DNA from: Paenibacillus glycinis
GTDB lineage: Bacteria; Bacillota; Bacilli; Paenibacillales; Paenibacillaceae
Reading direction: 5' to 3'
Assembly: GCF_009909185.1 (NCBI RefSeq)
Contig: NZ_JAAAMV010000012.1
Coordinates: forward strand, 242,999 to 306,998
Length of the DNA stretch: 64,000 bases
Of the stretch, positions 1 to 8,845 are shown piece by piece. Numbering within the stretch: position 1 is the first letter of the stretch; the number at the start of each line of letters is the position of its first letter. Under the pieces are notes generated by a model. It ran no database searches. It was not told where the DNA came from and saw only the letters and a program-made list of their open reading frames with translations. A program made the translations under genes and the position numbers.

Positions 1-509
1 TCGTCGCCTGCTCCGTCCGGATCTAACGAAGGACCGAACGGGTTCGGCTTCGTCCATGCGGTAGACAACGTCATGATGAGGGTGAGCAGGAAGTTTGGCG
101 AGAACGTCTTTCCGATCAAGCCGTCGCGTTGGGCCTGTTCGATCTCGTTCACCTTTTTTTCCCGCTTAACGATTCGCGTATCGATGTTATTATTTTGCAT
201 TTCCAAACTATCCCATACCATTAATCGAATTAAATCCTGATTTCCCATCGAAAATTCAAATACCTTCGTCACGTAGGACGGCAAATCTTCGGGAGTAAAA
301 TCGATTTCTTCGTAGACGCGGGTTAGATGCAGTTTCAGCACATACTGAAACAGCAACTCTTTGCTCTCGAAGTAATTGTAAATCAGGCTCTTATTACAGC
401 CGGCATTTTCCGCGATTCGATCGACCCTCGCGCCCGCGATGCCGAAATCCGAAAATTCCTTCATTGCCGCTTCCAAAATCCGCTCTTTTGTCAATTCAGC
501 GCTTCTCAT
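1..509 (-). CDS. TetR/AcrR-family transcriptional regulator (partial, 3' end outside window)
   Basis: The minus-strand frame opens with ATG at 509 and stays open to the window edge, giving about 169 residues. The N-terminus is a standard TetR DNA-binding domain: the start MRSAELTKERILEAA, then a helix-turn-helix with a GCNKSLIYNYFESKE recognition region. The rest is a helical ligand-binding domain whose end is missing. It lies upstream of a reductase/glycosyltransferase operon that carries TetR-type palindromes in its promoter, so it is a candidate regulator of that operon. That link is inference from proximity. Confidence 0.85.
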   Translation of the reverse strand, partial: MRSAELTKERILEAAMKEFSDFGIAGARVDRIAENAGCNKSLIYNYFESKELLFQYVLKLHLTRVYEEIDFTPEDLPSYVTKVFEFSMGNQDLIRLMVWDSLEMQNNNIDTRIVKREKKVNEIEQAQRDGLIGKTFSPNFLLTLIMTLSTAWTKPNPFGPSLDPDGAGD

Positions 510-745
510 GCATCCTCCACCCCGTTCACAAAATCAGTATTTACACTATATCACACTTTCCTAAACGGATGAAATAAGCGGCATACCCATCAGAATGACG
601 ATTAAGGGAACGGGATATAGAAAGCGCAGTCGAAGGTGGTGACACAACCCGGGCGCGAACCGAATGGGTCGTTTAGCGCGGTTTGCCTAGTTGAAAACAG
701 CGGCATTAAGGGAATCCCTTATGCCGCCATCCGTTATCTCGTTAA

Positions 746-2041
746 TTAGAGACCGCCATTGTCGATCAGTTGTTCCAGCAATCGTGCCGCGTCGCGCGGA
801 CCGTCGTATTTCGCGAACACCTCCTGCAATTGTTTCGCGCGTATCCGGTACTTGCCGTCAGCCAGCACCGTCCTCACCGCGTCGCGGAGCTGCTCGGGCG
901 ATGGCGCGCCCGTCAATAGGTTAAGGCCGGCACCGGACCAGGCGATGCGCTGGTTAACCTCGGGCTTGTCTTCCGAATCGCCTGCCGCGATTAGCGGCAC
1001 ACCGTTGGCGAGCGCTTGCTGTACCCCGCCGTAACCGCCATTCGTGATCATGATGTCGACCAACGGCAAGAAGGCGTTGTACGCCAAGTATTCCGCTACG
1101 CGCACGTTAGCCGGCAGATCGGCGCCGATCGCGGACACCGGTCGTCCGCCCGTGCTCACGACGACGAGCACGTCCTCTTCGGCCAGCGCCCGGATCGTCG
1201 GCACGACTAACCGGTTAAAGTTCCCGGTGTCGAGCGTTCCCTGAGTAACGTGCACGACCGGTCGTTCACCGTTCAGCTCCGACCACCAGTCCGGTAGATT
1301 TTCCGGCGTCTTCGCGTTTTTGTCCAACATCGGTCCCACGAAACGCACGGTGCTCGGCAGGTCGGATCGCGGATACTCGAAGGCGGGAACCGTATATTCG
1401 AGGTACAAATCGCAAAGCTTAGTCATGGCATCCAAAATGTAAACATGGACCTGCGGCAGCCCGTTATCGGACAGCAGTTGATTAAAATATTGAAGTACGT
1501 CCGCGAAAATCACATTTTCGAACTGATGGTTCATCGCGATATTTCTTTCGCGCTCGTCCACGCCGGGCGTAACGGGCAGCGCGGGACCGAACGGAGGCGT
1601 ATCAACGCTGGATACCGTCAGCGCGGTAAATCCGGTAACGACGACCTTGCGACTTTTCAGCTCGCCGGATTCGATCATCGGCAGCATAAACCAGCACGAG
1701 GGATCAACAACGATCGCCTCCGCGGGGAACGTCTCGAGAATGCTTCGAATCTCTCTAACGTAAGTAGGGGTCGGCTTCAAAAATATTTCGCGCATATCGT
1801 GCTTCATTTGTTCTATTCCGGCATGATTCCGGCGATCCGGAAACTCTTCTTCCAATTTCCGGTCGTCGTAATCGAAGCTCATTGCGATATGGCGCGCACC
1901 GATCGCTTCGATCGTCTCTTTGAACCGTTTTCCCGTATACCAAACGACTTCATGCCCTTTTTCGACTAACGTTTTGGCAAGCAGCAAGCTTGCGTTAATG
2001 TGTCCGTGAAGCGGCGTCGTACTAAATAAGATCTGTGCCAT
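746..2041 (-). CDS. Macrolide-type (GT1/YjiC-like) glycosyltransferase
   Basis: Predicted UDP-sugar-dependent glycosyltransferase of the GT1/MGT group (431 aa), which glycosylates small hydrophobic acceptors such as macrolides or flavonoids. The N-terminus MAQILFSTTPLHGHINA is the family's acceptor-side start. The C-terminal half has the donor-binding motif ITNGGYGGVQQALANG, followed by GVPLIAAG. I chose the ATG at 2041 because GGAGG lies 8-9 nt before it; an open frame extends further upstream but has no such site. It follows the reductase gene by 46 bp on the same strand and is probably co-transcribed. The natural acceptor cannot be read from sequence; detoxification of an antibiotic is one possibility. 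Confidence 0.85.
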   Translation of the reverse strand: MAQILFSTTPLHGHINASLLLAKTLVEKGHEVVWYTGKRFKETIEAIGARHIAMSFDYDDRKLEEEFPDRRNHAGIEQMKHDMREIFLKPTPTYVREIRSILETFPAEAIVVDPSCWFMLPMIESGELKSRKVVVTGFTALTVSSVDTPPFGPALPVTPGVDERERNIAMNHQFENVIFADVLQYFNQLLSDNGLPQVHVYILDAMTKLCDLYLEYTVPAFEYPRSDLPSTVRFVGPMLDKNAKTPENLPDWWSELNGERPVVHVTQGTLDTGNFNRLVVPTIRALAEEDVLVVVSTGGRPVSAIGADLPANVRVAEYLAYNAFLPLVDIMITNGGYGGVQQALANGVPLIAAGDSEDKPEVNQRIAWSGAGLNLLTGAPSPEQLRDAVRTVLADGKYRIRAKQLQEVFAKYDGPRDAARLLEQLIDNGGL

Positions 2042-2087
2042 GTTCGTATTGCCTCCAGTAGATCGTGATGTGTTGCGAAGAATCGAA

Positions 2088-2837
2088 TTAGATGCCCATA
2101 CCGCCGGAAACTTCGATTCGCTGCGCATTGACCCAGCGATTCTCTTCCGATACGAGCGACGCGATCATCATGCCGAGGTCTTCGGGAAGCCCAGGGCGGC
2201 CAAGAGCGGTCATATCCGATACCATCTTGTTGACCTGCGGATTATCGCGCACCATGCCTCCGCTGAAGTCGGTTTGGACGGCGCCCGGAGCGACTACGTT
2301 TACTTTGATGCGACGAGGTCCAAGCTCCTTCGCTTGATACTTCGTTAATACTTCGATAGCGCCTTTTACGGCCGCGTAAGGAGCGCTGCCGACGATTACC
2401 CTTGTCAAGCCTGTCGAAATATTCACGATTTCGCCGCCGTCATTTATGACCGGAAGCAGCTTTTGCGTGAGAAAGAAGACCCCTTTCAAATGAACGTTAT
2501 ATAGCGTATCCAATTCTTCTTCCGTCGTAGAGGCGAATGTGCCATGGTGGGACGTGCCTGCGTTATTCACCAATATATCGAAGCGTTCTTGGCCCCATGC
2601 GGCCAAAACGCCTTTCACGCTCATGACGAAAGCATTGAACGCAGCCGTGCTGCTAACATCCAGCTTCAGCGCGACGCCTCTGCGGCCGGATTCTTGAACG
2701 AGCTTAACGACTTCTTCGGCTTCTTCGCTGTTGGTGTTATATGTCAGGATCGTGTCAATGCCGCGATCTGCCAGCGCAAGTACGGTGCTGCGACCGATTC
2801 CTCGGCTGCCGCCGGTTACAATAGCGATTTTGGACAT
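2088..2837 (-). CDS. Short-chain dehydrogenase/reductase (SDR)
   Basis: A 249-aa classical SDR. The Rossmann cofactor motif TGGSRGIG is at residues 9-16, NNAG is near residue 90, and the catalytic Tyr-Lys pair appears as YAAVK near residue 155. The C-terminal VSGGMGI is typical of FabG-like members. It would reduce a carbonyl or oxidise an alcohol with NAD(P)H; the substrate is unknown. It is the first gene of a two-gene unit with the downstream glycosyltransferase. Its promoter overlaps a TetR-type palindrome, so control by a TetR protein is likely. Confidence 0.88.
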   Translation of the reverse strand: MSKIAIVTGGSRGIGRSTVLALADRGIDTILTYNTNSEEAEEVVKLVQESGRRGVALKLDVSSTAAFNAFVMSVKGVLAAWGQERFDILVNNAGTSHHGTFASTTEEELDTLYNVHLKGVFFLTQKLLPVINDGGEIVNISTGLTRVIVGSAPYAAVKGAIEVLTKYQAKELGPRRIKVNVVAPGAVQTDFSGGMVRDNPQVNKMVSDMTALGRPGLPEDLGMMIASLVSEENRWVNAQRIEVSGGMGI

Positions 2838-2892
2838 GAATAAATTCCTTCTTTCATCTTGTTTCCGGAGCTCATCGCGTCCGGTTGACTGT

Positions 2893-2922
2893 ACTATAAT
2901 ATATAACTAAACAGTTAGTCAA
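2893..2922 (-). promoter_or_regulatory. SigA-type promoter overlapping a TetR-type operator, upstream of the SDR gene
   Basis: Read on the minus strand, TTGACT (2922-2917) and TTATAG (2899-2894) are 17 bp apart. The palindrome ACTAA-N4-TTAGT lies at 2906-2919 between and over these elements. The same palindrome occurs in the divergent GNAT promoter about 190 bp away. Confidence 0.6.
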
Positions 2923-3092
2923 CAATTTCGGATTGCATTTTCCTTCCATTCGTAAATCGCCGAGCGATCCATGCTCTTCGCAAGAACCTGGTGAACGCTA
3001 CGACGATTCATGTTTGTTTATGCAATAGACATCCCCAGCATACGGCGATTCAACCATAAGTAACGTTACGAGTCATTGCCTTATTCATCTAA

Positions 3093-3122
3093 TTGACTAA
3101 ATAGTTAGTTTAGAAATATAAT
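3093..3122 (+). promoter_or_regulatory. SigA-type promoter with TetR-type operator, upstream of the GNAT gene
   Basis: TTGACT at 3093-3098 and a perfect TATAAT at 3117-3122 are 18 bp apart. The palindrome ACTAA-ATAG-TTAGT is at 3096-3109, between the two boxes, where a bound repressor would block polymerase. It matches the operator in the divergent SDR promoter. The rest of the intergenic stretch (2838-3181) shows no gene. Confidence 0.62.
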
Positions 3123-3181
3123 AAAACTCGCCTCGCCCAACGCAGAGAGTATTGAACGAAACCTACAAGGAGGCCACTCAA

Positions 3182-3985
3182 ATGAAAACGAACGAAAGTA
3201 CGCACTCGCCTAACGTTGGCGTCATCGTGTCGAACATGCTGAACAGCCTAGAAGAACTAAGCAGGAACTGCCGGCATCTTCGTTTTATTAGAGACGACAA
3301 AATGATTCGAACGGAATCCGACGTTCCTTATGGCGTGTTTAACTCCGTATACGGCAATCTGAACACTGAACAACCCGACCTTCCGGATGAGGTTCAATTG
3401 ATCGCTTCGTCTTATCGCGCTCGGGGTCAACGCGCCAATTGGATGACTTTCTCGGAGCAAGAAGACGAGATCCTTCATCAATCGCTGCTGGCCAATCACT
3501 TTGTCCACGCGGGAAGCTTGACCGGCATGGAGCTTCCTCTCGATCAACAAGAAATCGCGATCCCTTCCGTAGAAGGATTGGCGGTTAGCGAAGTGCTCGA
3601 ATCTAAACAACTTGAACAATTCAGGCAAATGAAACTGAGCTTACATGCTCCTGGGGATGTTACCGCTGTGCCCATATCGGATTTTTTGACGGATTCGTCA
3701 AGCCCGAAACTTCGTCGCTATTTAGGAATCATGGACGAGAAGCCGGTGGCGACATTAATAACGTTCTCGGATGGAGACATCGTTGGTTTTTATTCGGTAG
3801 CTACCAGCGAGTCCTATCGATCTAGAGGCATAGGAAGCGCCATGATGGCTCATGCTCTTCGCGAAGCGCAAGTTGCCGGAATGAAGTTAGCCGTTCTTCA
3901 GTCCACGCCCATGGGATTAGATGTTTACTCGAAGCTTGGTTTTCAACAAAAACTTACGCTGCGCATCCATGCATCATCTTTTTAA
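3182..3985 (+). CDS. GNAT-family N-acetyltransferase
   Basis: About 267 aa. The acetyl-CoA-binding motif RSRGIGSAMM is near residue 215, followed by the GNAT pattern LDVYSKLGFQ. The N-terminal 150 residues resemble no subfamily I can name. The ATG at 3182 follows AAGGAGG by 8 nt and is preferred to an in-frame start at 3152. It is divergent from the SDR/glycosyltransferase pair, and both promoters share an operator, so the three genes are probably co-induced. The acceptor amine is unknown. Confidence 0.85.
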   Translation: MKTNESTHSPNVGVIVSNMLNSLEELSRNCRHLRFIRDDKMIRTESDVPYGVFNSVYGNLNTEQPDLPDEVQLIASSYRARGQRANWMTFSEQEDEILHQSLLANHFVHAGSLTGMELPLDQQEIAIPSVEGLAVSEVLESKQLEQFRQMKLSLHAPGDVTAVPISDFLTDSSSPKLRRYLGIMDEKPVATLITFSDGDIVGFYSVATSESYRSRGIGSAMMAHALREAQVAGMKLAVLQSTPMGLDVYSKLGFQQKLTLRIHASSF

Positions 3986-4028
3986 AGGTCGATAGTTAGC
4001 CGCGCGAGCTCCCCCTATCTAACCGAAT

Positions 4029-4060
4029 CGAAACAGGCTGCCTATCGGCAGCCTGTTTCG
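4029..4060 (+). terminator. Rho-independent terminator after the GNAT gene
   Basis: A perfect 14-bp stem (left arm CGAAACAGGCTGCC, 4029-4042) with a 4-nt loop, followed by a T-containing tract. Between it and the transposon end at 4172 there is about 110 bp of GC-rich sequence with no clear gene. Confidence 0.75.
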
Positions 4061-4171
4061 TTGCTTTATCGTTGTTATCAATCGCCGTCGGTCTGATTCT
4101 TCTCGATGGCCGACTTGATCTGCGCGAGGCGGAGTGATTATGAGGATTCCATAATTTAATCTCCCCAATTA

Positions 4172-4302
4172 TGTCAGGTGATAAAAATCTCTGGAACTAA
4201 ATTTGTTAATTTTACTGGATTTGCCGCGACATATGATAAACATGAAAAATAAAAAGTCTGAAACCATCAGAAATTACCATGCAAAGAAAATTGGAAACCA
4301 CT
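4172..4302 (+). repeat. Transposon left end with three TnsB-type binding sites
   Basis: Three related sites run inward: AAAATCTCTGGAACTAA (4184-4200), AAAAGTCTGAAACCATC (4252-4268) and GAAAATTGGAAACCAC (4286-4301). They resemble the right-end repeat AAAGTATGGAACCA. Three spaced left sites against four close right sites is the known Tn7 layout. Confidence 0.75.
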
Positions 4303-4325
4303 ATAGTTAAATTTTCTTTTATTCA

Positions 4326-4595
4326 TCACCTGACCAATAGAAAAGCCTTGTTTGGTACCTTAATAATTTTATAAGTATCTCGTTTTAAATTTTCTATCGC
4401 CTGTCGAGTACCGTTATCTTTAACAGTAATACCTACAATTATTTGGACGTCCTTCATTTTTGAGATTGTATTGAAAAACTGCTCCATATCGTTAACGACA
4501 ATACTATGCTGTGCTGGCTCATCAAACATTAGAACTCCTGGATGCCCTAGCGAACTGGTAGATTTCTTCAAAAGCTTCCGGTGATCCCCATCCAC
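4326..4595 (-). pseudogene. C-terminal fragment of a P-loop ATPase
   Basis: An 89-aa minus-strand frame containing VLMFDEPAQHSI, a Walker B/D-loop signature of ABC- or SMC-type ATPases, with downstream strands that fit such a domain (VQIIVGITV). No Walker A is present. The same frame continues upstream only to a stop near 4625, so the N-terminal part is lost. It sits just inside the transposon left end and looks like the remnant of an earlier cargo gene. Confidence 0.55.
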
Positions 4596-4861
4596 GCTGA
4601 AAACAGGTCGGGGTAAGTCTTTCTAAGCCAAAATAATTTTGAACATTATTTATAACTTAAATAGTCGCATTCATTAATAAATATGTAACTTCTCCTTTCA
4701 TTTATTCATTATTTCCGAGCTTTATGAAAATAACTCAGCTCTTAGTAAAGAGTAGTTAGGGCTCCTTAAAACTTAAACAGAAGTCCGCTGAATATCAGCA
4801 TGAATATATCTGAATCAACAGTTCTTTCGGATGCCTCAGATAACGCAAATGTAAAAATAAA

Positions 4862-4898
4862 AAATGGCGGTGTGGGAAAGGTTCCCACACCGCCATTT
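4862..4898 (-). terminator. Terminator of the biosynthetic operon
   Basis: A perfect 17-bp inverted repeat (left arm AAATGGCGGTGTGGGAA, 3-nt loop). On the minus strand it is followed by a T-rich run, as expected for termination of the operon ending at 4988. The surrounding stretch (4596-4987) shows no other feature. Confidence 0.85.
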
Positions 4899-4987
4899 CA
4901 TAGAGGTTATGTTATTTGCCTATACCATCGTTCCCCGTTCCTCGTTTATGAGAGTTTATCTCACATATACTCATTCATTCCAGGATT

Positions 4988-5638
4988 TCATCTGAGACAC
5001 TCTGTCGGAGTCGTCCTATTGTGATCCATTCTTTTCGTGAAAATGCATTCGAACAGTTTTTGATCTTCTACTCGATAAGGATTGATTCGCTCAGGATGCC
5101 ACATAATACCATATATTGGTTTTTCCCTATGAAGTATCCCTTTAACAATTCCTTCTTCACTTTTCGCCCATACATAATAGTTGTCACTTGTTTCTTTTGT
5201 CCCCCACACATGATAGCTGTTGACAGTTTGAAAGGTCCCTTCAACGATAATCTTTTGTGTAGCTGTGATCTGATTGCTTACCCGTTCTAAGTTCATTCCG
5301 TCACGCGTCTGAAGTAATTGCATCCCACGACATACCCCGATTACTGGGATACTATATTCCCGAGCCCAATCAAGCAAATAATCTTCTACTTCTTCTCTTT
5401 CACGATTCCCATTGCCGAATAAACAGAGATCTCCCCCTCCAGTGAGGAGAATACCATCCGGGGGAAATAGTTGAATATACTGCTTGACAAGAGACTTTTC
5501 ACTTGGAAGAACAATGGGTAATAAATTACACTTTAAAAGAAAAGTGATCCAATGTTGATCTAACGAATCCCTCTTCTCATCGGTGTCAGTGATGTAGATT
5601 TCGCGCTGCGTTACGAAAATACGTGGCGATGCATTCAT
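4988..5638 (-). CDS. Class I glutamine amidotransferase-like hydrolase (peptidase C26); probable gamma-glutamyl-CDP-amidate hydrolase
   Basis: 216 aa. The nucleophile Cys103 is in GVCRGMQLL and the catalytic His181/Glu183 are in WHPER, so the GATase1 triad is intact. This family includes Campylobacter Cj1417, which removes glutamate from gamma-glutamyl-CDP-amidate to release cytidine diphosphoramidate. The assignment rests on context: its start overlaps the end of the glutamine-kinase-like gene by 4 bp (ATGA), and a Cj1416-like cytidylyltransferase lies in the same operon. The alternative is a PuuD-like gamma-glutamyl hydrolase. It is the last gene of the operon, before a strong terminator. 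Confidence 0.78.
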   Translation of the reverse strand: MNASPRIFVTQREIYITDTDEKRDSLDQHWITFLLKCNLLPIVLPSEKSLVKQYIQLFPPDGILLTGGGDLCLFGNGNREREEVEDYLLDWAREYSIPVIGVCRGMQLLQTRDGMNLERVSNQITATQKIIVEGTFQTVNSYHVWGTKETSDNYYVWAKSEEGIVKGILHREKPIYGIMWHPERINPYRVEDQKLFECIFTKRMDHNRTTPTECLR

Positions 5639-7959
5639 TGAATCACCTTAACTTGTTGATTTATAGCGTCAATCTCAAGCACCTTTGCTTTTGCCCATTG
5701 CCGGTATAAACTTTCTCCTGCTCCTATGACAGCTGGAATTCCAAGCTCCCCCGCACGAATCGCCATGTGAGAGTTTCTCCCGCCATAGAGCGTAACAAAT
5801 CCCACAATTCCTTGTGTAAAGACCCAATCATAGCCTGGGTCTGCCTGTTCAGTAAATACAATGCTTCCTTCCATTAGTTTTCGTTCTCCTAGAATGGTCA
5901 CAGGTGCAGTGACTTTTTTTTGAGTAACAAAGTTAGGCTCACAAGGCGGGAGGTGAAATGCAAACAAATCACGGCTTTCCCCAATTAATGGCGGCAATAC
6001 TATTTGTTTTGTTATTTCATATTGTGTCCTGCCCAATTCTATGCTTGTTTCCAACACTGTCTTTATATCATTAGCAGTTCCGAATGAATCATACAGACTC
6101 CGAATGTTGGCATACGTTGCTTCTTCTTTTGAAATCCCGTGTTCCTCACAAACCAATTCAAATAATCGTAATGCATCACTGAGCGATTTTGTGAAAATGT
6201 ACTTTGCGTATTCCCTACTTTCTATAGATATTTTTATGAAATTAAATAATGCAACTACATCCCCTAAGATCCCATGTTTCATTAAAAGTGCATTTATTTG
6301 ATTCATTTGATCAAGCGAAATATAGAAAATGTCGTTTTTCTTATCATCGCAATGTGCCTTTTCCCAATCAAAATAATGATCAGGTTCTTCGTCATAACGG
6401 GCTGATAAAAGATCGTATGTCCCAGGACGCAAATGCCCATATTTTTGCAGGAATTCGCTTTTTTCTAACCTTGTATAATCCATTCCGATCTTCTCGCTAA
6501 TGGTAGATAGGGATCGCATAAATTGCTCTTTTTCGCCCTCATTCATGATTCCAACGTGTACTAGGGACTGTAGCAACTGAACAGCTATAAATCCGGCCCG
6601 TGCCAATCCCGCAAACGGAAGAGTGCCATACCGCTTACAATCTTCAAGTAACCAATATATTTTGCCTACTGTATCAAGCGGACTGTCCATTATGAGCGCA
6701 TGCCGAGCAACCAGATTTTGAATTTTATCAAGGTCCTTCTTCCAAAGACCTTCACCAATAATTCGATTCGTTAGCCTAAGTAACGTCTGTCGTAATTCTT
6801 CTTGTTCGGAAGTTGAAAAACCGTGATGCCCTAGTTTTTGCAAGTGCTCCTCAATATCAAACGTAAAACAAGAAAATACTATATCAAATTCTACTTTGTC
6901 GTGCTTAGCAGGCGTTGCTTCGAGTTCACTAAGGTAATGGTTAATCAACTTTTCACATAGAGGTGCGGAAAGGTCTGAAGGTAGAAATGAATTAAAACTT
7001 ACACGCACATCGATATAAGGAAGTCCATTAAGATCGACCATTAAAGGAAATCCATGCAAATCTCTATAGCCATAATTAGCCCTTTGGGATGCCCAAATAC
7101 TATTAGTAATTAACTCCTTATATAAACTCATTGCAAGAGGACGAGGTCGTATTCCAATTATTTCAGCAGGGTTCCAATCGGGCATAACCCCTAAAAGCGT
7201 CCTCTCTCCAAAGAGATAAGGGTGCCTTTTATTCCATTGATTAATTTTGTCTGCAATACGACTAAGTGTTTCTTCTTGTTTGTAGTATAAGGTTGATGTA
7301 GTTGACACAATAAGAGGCCGGACCTGAAGTAAATAGAGTGTGTTGTCCGCAAAGGCGAATTCTACGTCCAAGCAATCTCTTTGACTATACTCCATAAGCT
7401 CCTCAAGAAGCTTCACGACCTGTTCTATGTTAATAGGGAGATCTATAAGAGGAGGAATCCCACGTTTGTAACGGCGAATATAAAAAGTTTTCAATTCGTT
7501 GCTGCTACCCGCAGTAATAGTGTCGGTTTGTCCGCTTCTATCGTCATAATTGATTACATAATATGGAGCGCTGGTATGGGGATCTCTTGTAAAGGCTACT
7601 CCACTACATGTAACGTTATGCAACATTGGTTGTATAAATACCTGATCCTCTGGCTGATTATTGTCGTATGAAAAAATCACTTCATGAACAGCACGCTCAA
7701 GCTCAATTTCGTTGTTGATATGTAGGACCGACATGTATTTTCCTGCAAGAGATTGATACTCACTATCTTCGGCAATCGCACTACTACGAACAATTACACC
7801 CTTTGATAACCATCCTTGTTCCTTTACTTGATTCATAACGAATGATCGGTCATGGTTCCACTGATTGACTGTAAAACGAATTTGCGGCAATATGCGGGCG
7901 AATTGAATTAAAGAAGCACACGCTTCGAGCGACTCAGCTTTAGTTGTAAACGTTAACAT
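5635..7959 (-). CDS. PEP-synthase-like phosphotransferase; probable L-glutamine kinase (Cj1418-like)
   Basis: 774 aa. An N-terminal PPDK/PEP-synthase ATP-binding domain (VIVRSSAIAEDSEYQSLAGK, about residues 54-73; DVEFAFADNTLYLLQVRPL near 215) is followed by a long helical middle region and a C-terminal swivelling phosphohistidine domain. The catalytic His731 is in GGRNSHMAIRAGELGIPAV. There is no TIM-barrel PEP/pyruvate domain, so it is not a true PEP synthase. This architecture is that of Cj1418, which phosphorylates the amide nitrogen of glutamine using ATP. It is translationally coupled to the downstream C26 hydrolase. Together they point to phosphoramidate biosynthesis. The substrate is inferred from family and neighbours. 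Confidence 0.78.
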   Translation of the reverse strand: MLTFTTKAESLEACASLIQFARILPQIRFTVNQWNHDRSFVMNQVKEQGWLSKGVIVRSSAIAEDSEYQSLAGKYMSVLHINNEIELERAVHEVIFSYDNNQPEDQVFIQPMLHNVTCSGVAFTRDPHTSAPYYVINYDDRSGQTDTITAGSSNELKTFYIRRYKRGIPPLIDLPINIEQVVKLLEELMEYSQRDCLDVEFAFADNTLYLLQVRPLIVSTTSTLYYKQEETLSRIADKINQWNKRHPYLFGERTLLGVMPDWNPAEIIGIRPRPLAMSLYKELITNSIWASQRANYGYRDLHGFPLMVDLNGLPYIDVRVSFNSFLPSDLSAPLCEKLINHYLSELEATPAKHDKVEFDIVFSCFTFDIEEHLQKLGHHGFSTSEQEELRQTLLRLTNRIIGEGLWKKDLDKIQNLVARHALIMDSPLDTVGKIYWLLEDCKRYGTLPFAGLARAGFIAVQLLQSLVHVGIMNEGEKEQFMRSLSTISEKIGMDYTRLEKSEFLQKYGHLRPGTYDLLSARYDEEPDHYFDWEKAHCDDKKNDIFYISLDQMNQINALLMKHGILGDVVALFNFIKISIESREYAKYIFTKSLSDALRLFELVCEEHGISKEEATYANIRSLYDSFGTANDIKTVLETSIELGRTQYEITKQIVLPPLIGESRDLFAFHLPPCEPNFVTQKKVTAPVTILGERKLMEGSIVFTEQADPGYDWVFTQGIVGFVTLYGGRNSHMAIRAGELGIPAVIGAGESLYRQWAKAKVLEIDAINQQVKVIQ

Positions 7960-8129
7960 AGGCTTCTCCTTAATCGCAGCCTTAAAAACTAGAGTTTGCG
8001 ATTTTTGCAGTAAGTGTTGAAAAGATGATCATGCCATGCTTGCCACCTAAGTATCGCTTGAGAAAACCACTTAAATAGAAAAAGAAGCGAAAACGGATAT
8101 TAAAATTATTTTCTACGACATTAGTTAGT

Positions 8130-8615
8130 CTAATACGTTACTTCACTTTTCTGAAACAGTATTGTTGAGCCAAAACGACTGATAAAACTGTCTAAAAAAT
8201 GGGCATATGCTGTCCCGATGTTGACAGGCAACCCATTTAGTGGGAAGTAACGCAAGTCGACAGATTCATTATTATCCGAACTCAACTCACCTTCGAACTC
8301 TGATGTAAAGTATACTGCCGTTACGGCGTATACTTCGTCTCCATTTTCCATCCGTCGGAAGTATTCTGTACCGGAGAACACATCAAGCAATGTTATCGCC
8401 TTGATATCAAGTCCAGTCTCTTCCTTCACTTCCCGCCGAGCGGTGTCCTGCAAAGATTCTCCGAGTTCCATGAGTCCGCCCGGCAAGCCCCAATATCCAC
8501 TTGTTCTACGCTGGAGCAAAATGTGACCCATGGCATTTATAATGATTACACTTGCGCCTGGCAGAATTAATGGACAGTTACCCACGTACTGACGTAAAAA
8601 CTTATAGTACTCCAC
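8130..8615 (-). CDS. Nudix hydrolase
   Basis: 161 aa with a complete Nudix box, GGLMELGESLQDTARREVK followed by EETGL, around residues 46-68. The N-terminal part resembles the YjhB-like ADP-ribose/nucleotide group. It would hydrolyse a nucleoside diphosphate linked to another moiety. In this operon it could release a nucleotide part of an intermediate or clear damaged nucleotides; neither is shown. It lies between the MurC-like and glutamine-kinase-like genes. Confidence 0.85.
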   Translation of the reverse strand: MEYYKFLRQYVGNCPLILPGASVIIINAMGHILLQRRTSGYWGLPGGLMELGESLQDTARREVKEETGLDIKAITLLDVFSGTEYFRRMENGDEVYAVTAVYFTSEFEGELSSDNNESVDLRYFPLNGLPVNIGTAYAHFLDSFISRFGSTILFQKSEVTY

Positions 8616-8845
8616 TATATGTACCTCTTTTCCAAGTCCCGACTTAACTTGTTTCTCTATTGGTCACTCCTGTTTCTTACAGGGTAATTCGGCTGTTAAT
8701 TTCTTCTAACAAAAAAAATACTCCTTTGCTTAGTTAGCTGATTTATCTATGGATTAGAGATGCTCTACACCATACTTCAAACTCTTCTCTTTTCAGATTA
8801 TCTTGAAGATGAAGGTGCCTAAAACATTCTCAAATTCCACAGTTA

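Noticed and set aside
4078..4140. A 19-residue minus-strand open fragment beside the left end
   Set aside because: Too short to assign; bounded by stops on both sides and could be chance.
5635..7959. Housekeeping PEP synthase or pyruvate phosphate dikinase
   Set aside because: The TIM-barrel PEP/pyruvate domain is missing and the neighbours fit the glutamine-kinase type.
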